A program made the position numbers and the translations under genes. From Cohnella endophytica (GTDB lineage Bacteria > Bacillota > Bacilli > Paenibacillales > Paenibacillaceae), in contig NZ_RBZM01000005.1 of assembly GCF_003628305.1 (NCBI RefSeq), positions 861,367 to 925,366 of the forward strand: DNA of 64,000 nt, read 5' to 3'. Shown in pieces: positions 36,474-45,365 of the stretch. Under the pieces are notes generated by a model, which saw nothing but the letters and a program-made list of their open reading frames with translations, made no database searches and had not been told where the DNA came from. Within the stretch, counting starts at the first letter, position 1. Each line of letters opens with the position of its first letter.

Positions 36474-38079
36474 CGAGAAAATGATAAGGCAAGGCTTGAA
36501 GTTCTTTATCGGACAACTCGGCGAAAAGTATCGCGTCGTTGGCGAATGTGCGGACGGGGAGGAAGCGTTGGCATTCTGCCGTCGGAGTGAGCCGGCGGTG
36601 GACGTCGTTATTACGGACGTCCGGATGGACAAGATGGATGGTCTAACGCTGCTGCGAGAGCTGAAGGAAGTCGCTCCCCGGACCCGCGCCGTCGTCATTA
36701 GCAGCTACGGAGAGTTCGATTACGTTCGTCGAGCCATGCGCGAAGGCGCGGAAGATTATTTGCTGAAGCCGATCGATAAACAAGAACTTAATCGGGTATT
36801 GGCCAAAATCGATTTCGGGGCAGTCGCGGACGTGACCGCTTCGTCTGCTACGGCCGTCCCGCCGCATATGCGCAACGTCATGCAGGATACGATCGTGAAC
36901 GGATTGTTCGACAAGTCTCCCGGTTCGTTTAAGGAAGGCGAGGCGTACATTCTGCAACAGTTCGGGGCAAGCGACGAGACTCACCGTTACGCGGCGGCGG
37001 CCTTGGTGGTCGACGAAAGTCCGAATGACGTTCTCACGGCAAGGGATCGAACGCTATTCCACTATTTTTTCCGTAAAACCTCGGAAGAGATGCTGGCGGA
37101 TTCCCCGATCAACGGAGTCGCGATGCAGGCGAAGGACGGTACGGTTCGGTTTTTGTTCTTCTTGCCGACATCCGATTTCAATGAGACAAGTGAGCCTGCC
37201 GCAGCAACGCTCCTGCCTTTTCTAGAGTCCCTCTTGGAAGTCATTCGCCGTCACGTGGCGTATCCGATTACCATCGCGTTCTCCGAAACGCGAGATCGGC
37301 TTGCGGATATTCATTTACTTCATGAACAGCTTCAGGATACTTTGCGCGCCCGACTCATTCTCGGCACGGATAAAGTCATTTCTTATCTCTCTTTGGGTCG
37401 GCTGAACCACTATTGGAACGTACGTAAAGACACGTTTCCCCAGCTCGTCGCTTCCGTGCATGCAGAGGTGCCGGAGCGATTAAATCACGAGGTGAACGCC
37501 TTTTTCGGAGATATGTTAAAGGCGGAATTAATGCCCGGTTCATCCCTTGAACTAATCGTCAGACTGCTTATGCGGGTATCCACGATGATGGAGGAGATGG
37601 GGGTGTCGCCGGAAGCGGCGGAAATGACCGATTGGATTACCATCGGCAAGGAACTGGAGATGTGCCCGACTTGGGAGCTGCTGCAGTCGTACACTTTATC
37701 CCGTTTAACCCGCGCTTCGGCGGCCATTCAAGAACACCGCGTCCAGCAGAAACCGAAATTCATTATCAACGCGGTGGAGTACATCGGGTTTCATTACGCC
37801 TCCGATATTACGCTTCGCGAAGTCGCCGAGCTTAACGCGATGAATCCGACCTATTTCAGCGAGCAATTCAAGAAGCATATGCATATCAATTTTATCGATT
37901 ACATGACCAAAGTCAGATTGGACAAAGCCAAGCTTCGCCTTGCGAAGGGAGACGAGCCCGTCTATGAAATCAGCGAGCAAGTCGGGTATTCGACCTCGGC
38001 GCATTTCTCCAAAGTGTTCAAGAAATGGATTGGTTGTACTCCGTTGGAGTTCAGGGAACGGGAGCGAATCAAAAAGTAG
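36451..38079 (+). CDS. YesN-type response regulator with AraC-family domain, unit C
   Basis: The 542-residue protein begins at ATG 36451 inside the kinase gene, with GGAGGG upstream. The receiver domain has Asp56 in ITDVRMDKMDG and the KPI lysine; the C-terminal AraC domain (about 435-540) contains TLREVAELNAMNPTYFSEQFK and ISEQVGYSTSAHFSKVFKKWIGCTPLEFR. It likely regulates operon C and the GH106-like gene 17 bases downstream. Confidence 0.9.
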   Translation: MNLLIVDDEKMIRQGLKFFIGQLGEKYRVVGECADGEEALAFCRRSEPAVDVVITDVRMDKMDGLTLLRELKEVAPRTRAVVISSYGEFDYVRRAMREGAEDYLLKPIDKQELNRVLAKIDFGAVADVTASSATAVPPHMRNVMQDTIVNGLFDKSPGSFKEGEAYILQQFGASDETHRYAAAALVVDESPNDVLTARDRTLFHYFFRKTSEEMLADSPINGVAMQAKDGTVRFLFFLPTSDFNETSEPAAATLLPFLESLLEVIRRHVAYPITIAFSETRDRLADIHLLHEQLQDTLRARLILGTDKVISYLSLGRLNHYWNVRKDTFPQLVASVHAEVPERLNHEVNAFFGDMLKAELMPGSSLELIVRLLMRVSTMMEEMGVSPEAAEMTDWITIGKELEMCPTWELLQSYTLSRLTRASAAIQEHRVQQKPKFIINAVEYIGFHYASDITLREVAELNAMNPTYFSEQFKKHMHINFIDYMTKVRLDKAKLRLAKGDEPVYEISEQVGYSTSAHFSKVFKKWIGCTPLEFRERERIKK

Positions 38080-38096
38080 AAGAGAGTGGGAGCTAG

Positions 38097-41000
38097 ATGG
38101 AACGAACTGAGAGCGCCCGGTTTCAAAATCCGCCTTCGGCGTACAGACCCGCACCGCTCTGGGTATGGAACGACGAGATGAGCGAACCGCGGTTGAGAGA
38201 ACAACTTCAAGCCTTGAAATCGCACGGCTTCGGCGGGGCTTTCGTACATCCCCGCCCGGGATTAATTACGGAGTATTTGTCGGAAGATTGGTTCCGGCTC
38301 TGGAGCGAGGCGTTAACGATAGCCAAAGAGCTGGAGCTTAAGCTTTATATTTATGACGAGAATTCGTATCCTTCCGGCTTCGCGGGAGGGCATATTCCGT
38401 CACAGCTTCCCGATTGCCTGGCTAACGCGGTGATTCTAAAGAAATGGACGAAGGAAAATTGGGTCCAGGCACGCGAAGGAGGTAATACGTTCCTTAACAA
38501 ACCGGGCCATCCTATCCGCTCTTATGCGTATGAGACATCCGCCGAAGGCGTCGCGATCGTGACGAAGGAAGTGTCGGACGAACCGATCTCGCGTTGGGAA
38601 TCGTACGGAGAGCAGTTTATGGTTTTCGAGATCGGCACGCCCGAGACTAATAGCTGGCTCGGCGGATTCGCCTATACGGACGTTCTTCGCCCGGAAGTGA
38701 CGGAGTTGTTTATACGGACGACCTATCAACCGTATTATGATAAATTCTCGGCCGATTTCGGCAACGCAATTCCGGCCATCTTTACCGACGAGCCCGAGAT
38801 TTCTCCCGGCAATTTATTTCAAAGCGGCTCGAACTTCCTGCCCTTTAGCTATTGGTTCGCGGCGGAGTTTAATAAGCGAAACGGATATTCTCTCTTGGAT
38901 CGTTTGCCTGCGCTTTTCATGGACGTTCAGGGTCTGACGGCAGCGCCCTACGACGCGCAAAAAGTCCGTTATGATTACTATGATACTTTGCGGGAACTGT
39001 GGGTCGCCAATTCCGTACGGCCACTATCGGAGTGGTGCGAACAGCGAGGCATTGCGTACACGGGACATTACCTCGAGCATAGCTGGCCTTATCCGTGGGG
39101 GAGAAGCTCTCCGTCCGTCATGTCGCTGTACGAATACATGCATTGGCCGGCGATCGACATGTTAATGACGAAATTATTGAAAAACGACGAATCGGAGTCG
39201 CATCTCATGGTAACGATTCGGGAAGCGCATAGCGCGGCCAATCAATTGTCGCGGGAGCGCGTGCTGTGCGAAGCATACGGAGCCGGGGGATGGGATTCGA
39301 CTTTTGAAGACTATAGAAGAATCGGCGATTGGCTATTCGTCCACGGCATTAACTTCATGAATCAGCATCTTACTTATTCTACGATCGCGGGCGCCCGTAA
39401 AAGGGATCATCCGCAATCCTTCGACTGGCGGCAGCCTTGGTGGGAAGAGTACACCCTCCTTAACGACTACTTTGCCAGGCTTTCGTTGACGTTATCTGCG
39501 GGAGTTACCCGTAATCGGGTGCTCGTCTTGAATCCGACGACATCCGCCTACCTGATGACTCCTGACCAAGGAAATCCCGGCCTGGTCTCCGACCATACGG
39601 GCGATTTCAAGCGGGATCTTCAACTGTTCCAGTTTCTATGCGATCGGCACTGGGACTATGATTTCGGAGATGAATTCATCATTGCCAATCGCGGGGATGT
39701 CCGCGAAGACCGATTCATCGTCGGTTCGAGGGACTATGAAGTCGTCGTTATTCCCGGCGCGATGACTCAAATGAGGAGCAGCACGCTGGAGTTGCTTCTT
39801 CGGTTATTGGAGCGCGGAGGGCGAGTCCTCGCTCTGAACGGCAAGCTGAGTCGGGTAGACGGAATTCTCGATGAAAAGCGTATTGCACGACTTCGAAACA
39901 AAGCCGGTTGGTCCGAATATGAAGACTTTCAGAGGTTGGACGAGGCATTGAGAACGATTCTGACGCCAAGGCTTGCGTGGGAGACGGCCGAGCCGGGCGG
40001 CTATAACGGAATGGCTCACCTGCGTAGGGAGCATGAAGAAGGAACCGCTTATTATTTCCTGACCAACAGCGGCGCGAGCGCGCAACAAGGTACGTTAAAG
40101 ATCGAAGGCGAATACGCGGAATGCTACGATGCATGGGACGGGACGGTTAAATCGATCCCCTTCGACCGCGAGGGAAGTCGATTGCTTGTCCCTCTTACGT
40201 TACCCTCTTCCGGTTCCATTCTACTGAAAGTGACGAATCGAATGCCGGCCGATCCGGAGAACGGAAGCGAACGCGTTGAAGATCAACCGCCATCCGCGGA
40301 ATGGTCTCCGCTTACGCTCCATAGCTCGCATGTGCTGGCGGAGAGCTTGAACATGTTGCCGATCGATTATTGTACCTTGAATGTAGACGGAAAAACTTAC
40401 GACGAAATCAACACGCTTCATGCGGCGCAGAAGCTATTCGAGCATCGCGGATTTGCCACCAATCCTTGGGATAACGGTATTCAGTTCAAACGCAGGCTGC
40501 TGGACCGCGATCGACAATATGGGGAGTCGAGCGGATTCGAGGTACGGTACGAATTCCTTGTTCGAGGAGACGAGTTGCCGGAAAGCGCGTATGTAGGTAT
40601 CGAACATGCCGGCTGGTATCGCGTTTATTGTAATGATGCGCTAGTCGAGAGTCAATCGACCGTATCGGAGCTCGATCCGAATATCCATGAAATAGAGCTG
40701 ACTTCTTTTATCCGGAGCGGGCTTAACGTAATTACGCTGCGAGCGTCGATCTTTAACGTGCGAATGGAGATCGAGCCGGTATATATCCGCGGGGAGTTCG
40801 GCGTGTTCGCGGAGCAAGAACGTTGGACGATAGGACGTAAGCCGGAATTGGCGATCGGAACTTGGATCGACCAAGGCTATCCGTTCTATGGCGGAGCTGT
40901 TCGGTATTCGTATGATTTCCAGCTAGCGAAACCCGCGCAAGAGCTCCTCTTGGACTTTCCGGAGCGGGAGGCGACGATCCTGTCGATCTGGTTAAACGGG

Positions 41001-41264
41001 GAATTCATCGGAATCGTCGGAACGGACGGGGCCAATTCTTATCATTTCGGTTGCAATCTCAATCCCGGGATGCATGGGCTCGAGGTAAGGGTATGCGGAA
41101 GCTTGAAAAACCTGTTAGGGCCGCATCATGACCCGGAACGTCCGCGCAATGCCGCATGGCCCGGCTGCTGGAAACTTGCGCCTAAGTTCGGACGTCCAGC
41201 CGCGGGTCGATACGATCTCATTTCCTATGGCTTGTTCGGGCATATTCGCTTGAACTATCGATAA
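38097..41264 (+). CDS. GH106-like glycoside hydrolase (probable alpha-L-rhamnosidase)
   Basis: The 1055-residue protein starts at ATG 38097, 17 bases after the regulator, with GGGAG upstream. No signal peptide is present, so it is probably cytoplasmic. The N-terminus (PAPLWVWNDEMSEPRLREQL, then GFGGAFVHPRPGL and YIYDENSYPSGFAGG) matches the pattern of the GH106 and related large rhamnosidase-like proteins. The barrel continues to about residue 620, with beta-sandwich domains to the end. GH106 enzymes cleave alpha-L-rhamnosides from pectin (rhamnogalacturonan) and glycosides. I cannot place the catalytic residues with certainty, and distant members of this superfamily have other specificities. 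It would act on sugar imported by transporter C. Confidence 0.72.
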   Translation: MERTESARFQNPPSAYRPAPLWVWNDEMSEPRLREQLQALKSHGFGGAFVHPRPGLITEYLSEDWFRLWSEALTIAKELELKLYIYDENSYPSGFAGGHIPSQLPDCLANAVILKKWTKENWVQAREGGNTFLNKPGHPIRSYAYETSAEGVAIVTKEVSDEPISRWESYGEQFMVFEIGTPETNSWLGGFAYTDVLRPEVTELFIRTTYQPYYDKFSADFGNAIPAIFTDEPEISPGNLFQSGSNFLPFSYWFAAEFNKRNGYSLLDRLPALFMDVQGLTAAPYDAQKVRYDYYDTLRELWVANSVRPLSEWCEQRGIAYTGHYLEHSWPYPWGRSSPSVMSLYEYMHWPAIDMLMTKLLKNDESESHLMVTIREAHSAANQLSRERVLCEAYGAGGWDSTFEDYRRIGDWLFVHGINFMNQHLTYSTIAGARKRDHPQSFDWRQPWWEEYTLLNDYFARLSLTLSAGVTRNRVLVLNPTTSAYLMTPDQGNPGLVSDHTGDFKRDLQLFQFLCDRHWDYDFGDEFIIANRGDVREDRFIVGSRDYEVVVIPGAMTQMRSSTLELLLRLLERGGRVLALNGKLSRVDGILDEKRIARLRNKAGWSEYEDFQRLDEALRTILTPRLAWETAEPGGYNGMAHLRREHEEGTAYYFLTNSGASAQQGTLKIEGEYAECYDAWDGTVKSIPFDREGSRLLVPLTLPSSGSILLKVTNRMPADPENGSERVEDQPPSAEWSPLTLHSSHVLAESLNMLPIDYCTLNVDGKTYDEINTLHAAQKLFEHRGFATNPWDNGIQFKRRLLDRDRQYGESSGFEVRYEFLVRGDELPESAYVGIEHAGWYRVYCNDALVESQSTVSELDPNIHEIELTSFIRSGLNVITLRASIFNVRMEIEPVYIRGEFGVFAEQERWTIGRKPELAIGTWIDQGYPFYGGAVRYSYDFQLAKPAQELLLDFPEREATILSIWLNGEFIGIVGTDGANSYHFGCNLNPGMHGLEVRVCGSLKNLLGPHHDPERPRNAAWPGCWKLAPKFGRPAAGRYDLISYGLFGHIRLNYR

Positions 41265-41297
41265 CGATGAAAATCGTTGTTCGTCCCCTTAACGTCA

Positions 41298-41322
41298 AAG
41301 GAGCACCTCTCGGGTGCTCCTT
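41298..41322. terminator. hairpin between convergent genes
   Basis: AAGGAGCACC and GGTGCTCCTT form a perfect 10-bp stem with a five-base loop between the GH106-like gene and the converging activator gene. The T tract is short on both strands. Confidence 0.65.
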
Positions 41323-41338
41323 CAACTTATCTATGGCG

Positions 41339-43099
41339 TTAAAATAACGCGATGCCATACTCCTCGATTTTACGATATAAAGTCGTTCTGCCGATCTTCA
41401 ACTGCCCGGCCGCCTTGCTTAGGTTCCATTCCGCGGCTTTCAGCGCCTTCTTGATCGCCGTGATTTCCGCGTCCTTTAACGTAAGCTGGTGATCTTCGTC
41501 CGATTCATCCTGTACGGCCCTATCGGTTGCTTCGAATGAAAGATGCTCCGCATCGATCGCCTGTCCTCCGGCTAGGAAGACCGCCTGCATAAGGATGCCG
41601 TTAAGCTCTCTGATATTGCCCGGCCAGCTGTAGGTTAACAGCTTATGCTGCGCGTTTTCCGTTAAGGATGGACGCGGGAAAGCGTGCTTTTGGAGCAAAT
41701 GGAGAGCTAAAGTCACAATATCGCTTCTTTCCCGCAATGCCGGCAGCGTAATGTGAATCCCCTTCAGCCGGTAATACAGATCGATCCGGAACCGACCGGC
41801 CTTCACTTCCGCTGCCAGGTCCTTATTCGTAGCGGCAATGACTCTTGCGTCGATCGCTTTGCTCTTCGTGCTGCCTACCGGAGTAATCACGCCCTCCTGC
41901 AGCACTCTCAATAAAGCAGCTTGAGCCCGCAGAGGCATGTCGCCTATCTCGTCCAGGAAAATCGTTCCCTTGTGCGCGGCCTCGAATTTCCCGGTATTAC
42001 CATCCTTGTTCGCTCCCGTGAATGCGCCGCGCGCGTATCCGAACAATTCGCTCTCCACGAGATTGTCGGGTATGGCGCTGCAATTCAACGCAATGAACGG
42101 TTCCGCCGACCGATTGCTTGCGGTATGAATGGATTGCGCGAATAATTCCTTTCCCACGCCGCTTTCGCCCAACAATAAGATAGGGAAGTCGGTCGCGGCC
42201 GCTTTCCGGGCAAGCTCTTTTTTCTGAAGGATCGTCGGACACGTGCCGACGATATCCTTAAACGTATACAAACGCTGTTCATTCCCCGCCTGCTTGCGAA
42301 TGGAGACGGACTGCCACACTTTCTGATGCTCATTGTGAATGGTTTCGACCGAGAAACCTTCCAATTGCTTAAACTCCTTGCCGATCGCGTCGCTTCCGAC
42401 TATTTTGATAGCCGCATGGTTTGCGCCAAGAATAAGGTTATCCCGACTCAGAGAGAGCAACGGGAGTGGATGAATTTGCGCGGTATGGTTGAGCTCTCTT
42501 AGCGTGACGAGATGCTCTTTCTTGGCTTGTTCCAACAGGATTTTATTTTGCAGCGAGGATGCCGCCATACAGGCAAGCATAGAAGTATAGGCGTTGTAAT
42601 GCTCGCGTTTGCCGCTAATGTTGATAATGCCGATCAACTCGCCGCTTGAATTAAAGACGGGAGCCGAGGCGCAGGTCAAGAAATGGTTAGAGTTAAAATA
42701 ATGTTCTTCGGCATGCACGAGTACGGGTTTTTTCTCCGCAAGGGCGACCCCGATGGCATTCGTTCCTTTGCGCTGCTCCGCCCAATTGGCTCCTACCTGC
42801 AGTTGTACGGTAACTGCCTTGCGGGAGAAATCCGCATCCCCGGCCGTGTGTATGATCGTTCCTTCCGAATCGATCAGCAACGCCATCTGGCCGGATTGTT
42901 TGATGCCGACGTTCATTTGTTCGAATATTTGCTCCGCGTATTGTATGGTTTGCTCATTTTGCCTCAAGAGAGCTTGTATGCGGCTTCCGGTTAAGACGTC
43001 GTCGTCAAAAGGGTCTGCCGGGTTTAATCCTAGTTCGTGACAGCGCTTCCAAGATAACGCCGCCGCTTCGGATAGAAAGTTATTTTCCACTGAAAGCAA
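41339..43099 (-). CDS. sigma-54-dependent transcriptional activator, AcoR-like
   Basis: The frame is open from 43138, but TTG 43099 is the likely start, since GGAGGTG lies just before it; this gives 586 residues. The N-terminal half contains a GAF-type sensor (about residues 70-200) as in AcoR. The AAA+ domain (about 270-510) has Walker A GESGVGKE, the sigma-54 contact loop GAFTGA, and EIGDMPLRAQAALLRVLQEG. The C-terminus is a Fis-type helix-turn-helix (LSKAAGQLKIGRTTLYRKI). It opens sigma-54 promoters with ATP. It is divergent from an aldehyde dehydrogenase gene with a classic -24/-12 promoter, and this is its evident target. The inducer is probably a small alcohol, aldehyde or acetoin. Confidence 0.92.
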   Translation of the reverse strand: MLSVENNFLSEAAALSWKRCHELGLNPADPFDDDVLTGSRIQALLRQNEQTIQYAEQIFEQMNVGIKQSGQMALLIDSEGTIIHTAGDADFSRKAVTVQLQVGANWAEQRKGTNAIGVALAEKKPVLVHAEEHYFNSNHFLTCASAPVFNSSGELIGIINISGKREHYNAYTSMLACMAASSLQNKILLEQAKKEHLVTLRELNHTAQIHPLPLLSLSRDNLILGANHAAIKIVGSDAIGKEFKQLEGFSVETIHNEHQKVWQSVSIRKQAGNEQRLYTFKDIVGTCPTILQKKELARKAAATDFPILLLGESGVGKELFAQSIHTASNRSAEPFIALNCSAIPDNLVESELFGYARGAFTGANKDGNTGKFEAAHKGTIFLDEIGDMPLRAQAALLRVLQEGVITPVGSTKSKAIDARVIAATNKDLAAEVKAGRFRIDLYYRLKGIHITLPALRERSDIVTLALHLLQKHAFPRPSLTENAQHKLLTYSWPGNIRELNGILMQAVFLAGGQAIDAEHLSFEATDRAVQDESDEDHQLTLKDAEITAIKKALKAAEWNLSKAAGQLKIGRTTLYRKIEEYGIALF

Positions 43100-43178
43100 A
43101 ATAAACACCTCCATCTTCGGTATTTCTAACCCGATCATACCACAGTTGTTTTTGTTAAGGGAGAACTGGAAATAAGAA

Positions 43179-43219
43179 TGTACCGAAATGGAACACTTCG
43201 GCTGTCTCAGAAAGGAACA
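43179..43219 (+). promoter_or_regulatory. paired upstream activator sites for the sigma-54 activator (candidate)
   Basis: TGTACCGAAATGGAACA (43179-43195) and TGTCTCAGAAAGGAACA (43203-43219) share the form TGTnnC-N5-GGAACA and are 24 bases apart. They sit 52-92 bases upstream of the -24 element, between the divergent genes, the usual place for enhancer sites. Confidence 0.55.
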
Positions 43220-43225
43220 ATCGAA

Positions 43226-43240
43226 TTGAAGCGCTTACAA
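43226..43240 (-). promoter_or_regulatory. cre-like site upstream of the aldehyde dehydrogenase
   Basis: On the minus strand TTGTAAGCGCTTCAA has the cre core; its first 14 bases are the same as the element at 21858-21871. It lies between the activator sites and the -24/-12 promoter, fitting catabolite repression of an aldehyde-use gene. The right half departs from the consensus. Confidence 0.35.
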
Positions 43241-43270
43241 AATAGCTTGTTCTAACGACAATTCCTGCGT

Positions 43271-43285
43271 TGGCACGATTCTTGC
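43271..43285 (+). promoter_or_regulatory. sigma-54 (-24/-12) promoter of the aldehyde dehydrogenase operon
   Basis: TGGCACGATTCTTGC matches the consensus TGGCAC-N5-TTGC exactly. The start codon at 43327 follows after an AAGGAGG site. Confidence 0.93.
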
Positions 43286-43326
43286 TTATATAATTAGCGT
43301 AATCCATTTTAAGGAGGCTGAGCAAT

Positions 43327-44847
43327 ATGATTTATGCACAACCCGGACAAAACGGATCAAAGGTTACGTTTAAGAAACGCTATGAGAACTTTATCGGCGG
43401 ACAGTGGGTTGCGCCTGTACAGGGCCAATACTTCGACAATGTGTCGCCTGTCAATAACCGTGTTTTTTGCGAGGTTCCGCGCTCTACCTCGGAGGATATC
43501 GAGCTGGCATTGGACGCGGCGCATGCGGCTAAGGATGAATGGGGCCGTACGTCCGTTGCGGAGCGTGCTGTCATATTGAATAAAATCGCCGATCGCATGG
43601 AAGCGAATTTGGAAATGCTTGCGGTTGCCGAAACCTGGGACAACGGCAAGCCGGTTCGTGAAACGTTAGCGGCAGATTTACCGCTGGCCATCGATCACTT
43701 CCGCTATTTCGCGGGAACCATTCGCGCACAGGAAGGCGCGCTTAGCCAATTGGACGACAATACGGTCGCTTATCATTTTAACGAACCGCTCGGAGTCGTC
43801 GGTCAGATTATTCCGTGGAATTTCCCGCTGCTCATGGCGACTTGGAAGCTAGCTCCGGCTCTTGCGGCCGGAAACGCGGTCGTCATGAAGCCTGCCGAAC
43901 AAACGCCTGCATCCATACTCGTGCTGTTGGAGCTTATTCAAGATTTGCTGCCTCCGGGCGTACTCAATGTCGTCAATGGATTCGGCCTTGAAGCCGGCAA
44001 ACCGCTGGCCTCGAGCAGTCGGATTTCGAAGATCGCCTTTACCGGCGAGACGACAACCGGTCGCTTAATTATGCAGTATGCTTCGCAAAACCTGATTCCT
44101 GTCACCTTAGAGCTGGGAGGAAAGTCTCCTAACATTTTCTTCGAGGACGTGCTTGCGCGCGATGATGCTTTCTTCAATAAAGCGCTCGAAGGCTTTACGA
44201 TGTTCGCCCTGAATCAAGGGGAAGTATGCACCTGTCCTTCACGCGCTTTGATCCAAGAATCGATCTACGATCAATTTATGGAAAGAGCTCTGAAACGTGT
44301 CGCCGCCATCAAGCAAGGCAACCCGCTGGATACGGATACGATGATCGGAGCTCAAGCCTCCACCGAGCAAGTCGAGAAAATCATGAGCTATATCGATATC
44401 GGAGCACAGGAAGGTGCGCAATGCCTAATCGGCGGAGCTCGGGCAACACTGGACGGAGATCTGTCCGCAGGCAACTATATTCAGCCGACCGTGCTGAGAG
44501 GTCACAACAAAATGAGAATTTTCCAAGAGGAAATTTTCGGACCTGTCGTCTCCGTCACTACGTTCAAGGATCAGGAAGAAGCGCTGGCGATCGCCAACGA
44601 CACGCTTTACGGACTTGGCGCAGGCGTATGGACGCGGGAGATGAACTTGGCCTACCGGATGGGTCGGGGTATCCAAGCCGGCCGCGTATGGACCAACTGC
44701 TACCATGCGTATCCTGCCCATGCAGCCTTCGGCGGATATAAGAGCTCGGGTATCGGCCGCGAGAATCACAAAATGATGCTCTCGCATTACCAACAAACGA
44801 AAAACCTGCTCGTCAGCTACAGCCCGGATGCACTGGGCTTCTTCTAA
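43327..44847 (+). CDS. NAD-dependent aldehyde dehydrogenase (AcoD/ExaC type)
   Basis: The 506-residue enzyme starts at ATG 43327 with AAGGAGG upstream. The motifs are clear: [18 protein letters not shown], Glu262 in [11 protein letters not shown] as general base, and Cys301 in [11 protein letters not shown] as catalytic thiol; the CTC and EVC context is that of acetaldehyde-type enzymes. It oxidises acetaldehyde or another short aldehyde to the acid in the cytoplasm. It is followed by a DUF779 gene, a usual partner of this type, and is driven by a sigma-54 promoter. Confidence 0.93.
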   Translation: MIYAQPGQNGSKVTFKKRYENFIGGQWVAPVQGQYFDNVSPVNNRVFCEVPRSTSEDIELALDAAHAAKDEWGRTSVAERAVILNKIADRMEANLEMLAVAETWDNGKPVRETLAADLPLAIDHFRYFAGTIRAQEGALSQLDDNTVAYHFNEPLGVVGQIIPWNFPLLMATWKLAPALAAGNAVVMKPAEQTPASILVLLELIQDLLPPGVLNVVNGFGLEAGKPLASSSRISKIAFTGETTTGRLIMQYASQNLIPVTLELGGKSPNIFFEDVLARDDAFFNKALEGFTMFALNQGEVCTCPSRALIQESIYDQFMERALKRVAAIKQGNPLDTDTMIGAQASTEQVEKIMSYIDIGAQEGAQCLIGGARATLDGDLSAGNYIQPTVLRGHNKMRIFQEEIFGPVVSVTTFKDQEEALAIANDTLYGLGAGVWTREMNLAYRMGRGIQAGRVWTNCYHAYPAHAAFGGYKSSGIGRENHKMMLSHYQQTKNLLVSYSPDALGFF

Positions 44848-44859
44848 GAGAGACTTACG

Positions 44860-45225
44860 ATGACGACGGAAGTGAGCAAGGTTGTCGCGACTGACGCCGC
44901 TCTGGCGTTAATCGAAACGGTAAAGGCCAAGCATGGCCCAGTCATGTTCCATCAATCGGGAGGCTGCTGCGACGGCAGCTCTCCTATGTGCTACGCACAG
45001 GGGGAGTTTCTGCTCGGCGATAGCGACGTATGGCTCGGGGATATTGGCGGCGCCCCCTTCTATATGAGCAAAGCCCAATATGACTATTGGAAAAATACGC
45101 AGCTCATCATCGATGTGGTGACCGGCAGAGGCGGGATGTTCTCGCTTGAAGGACCGGAAGGTCAACGCTTTCTGACTCGCTCGAGAATGTTCACGGACGA
45201 GGAGCGGCAAGTACTGGGTCTTTAG
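44860..45225 (+). CDS. DUF779 family protein
   Basis: The 121-residue protein starts at ATG 44860, 12 bases after the dehydrogenase stop. It contains the conserved MFHQSGGCCDGSSPMCY block with Cys residues at positions about 36, 37 and 44, DVWLGDIGGAPFYMS and the C-terminal GMFSLEGPEGQRFLTRSR. The family (PF05610) has no established function, but occurs next to AcoD-type aldehyde dehydrogenases. The Cys cluster suggests metal or redox binding, which is inference. Confidence 0.9.
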   Translation: MTTEVSKVVATDAALALIETVKAKHGPVMFHQSGGCCDGSSPMCYAQGEFLLGDSDVWLGDIGGAPFYMSKAQYDYWKNTQLIIDVVTGRGGMFSLEGPEGQRFLTRSRMFTDEERQVLGL

Positions 45226-45247
45226 CTTTTGATTTGCTTGAACAATT

Positions 45248-45290
45248 ACCCTGTTTCCTTCGGTGACGAAGGGAGCAGGGTTTATTTTCT
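45248..45290 (+). terminator. terminator after the aldehyde dehydrogenase operon
   Basis: ACCCTGTTTCCTTCG pairs with CGAAGGGAGCAGGGT (two G-T pairs), followed by TTATTTT. Confidence 0.75.
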
Positions 45291-45325
45291 TATAGCTTCT
45301 GCAATCAATCATTGAATATAATGGC

Positions 45326-45340
45326 GGTAAGCGTTTACAA
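45326..45340 (-). promoter_or_regulatory. cre-like (CcpA) site before rpoN
   Basis: On the minus strand TTGTAAACGCTTACC matches the cre consensus at 14 of 15 positions. A TATAAT box lies at 45317-45322 just upstream, so the site would cover the transcript start. The start codon is at 45366. Confidence 0.55.
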
Positions 45341-45365
45341 TAAAAATTCGGAGGAGGGGATGGAC

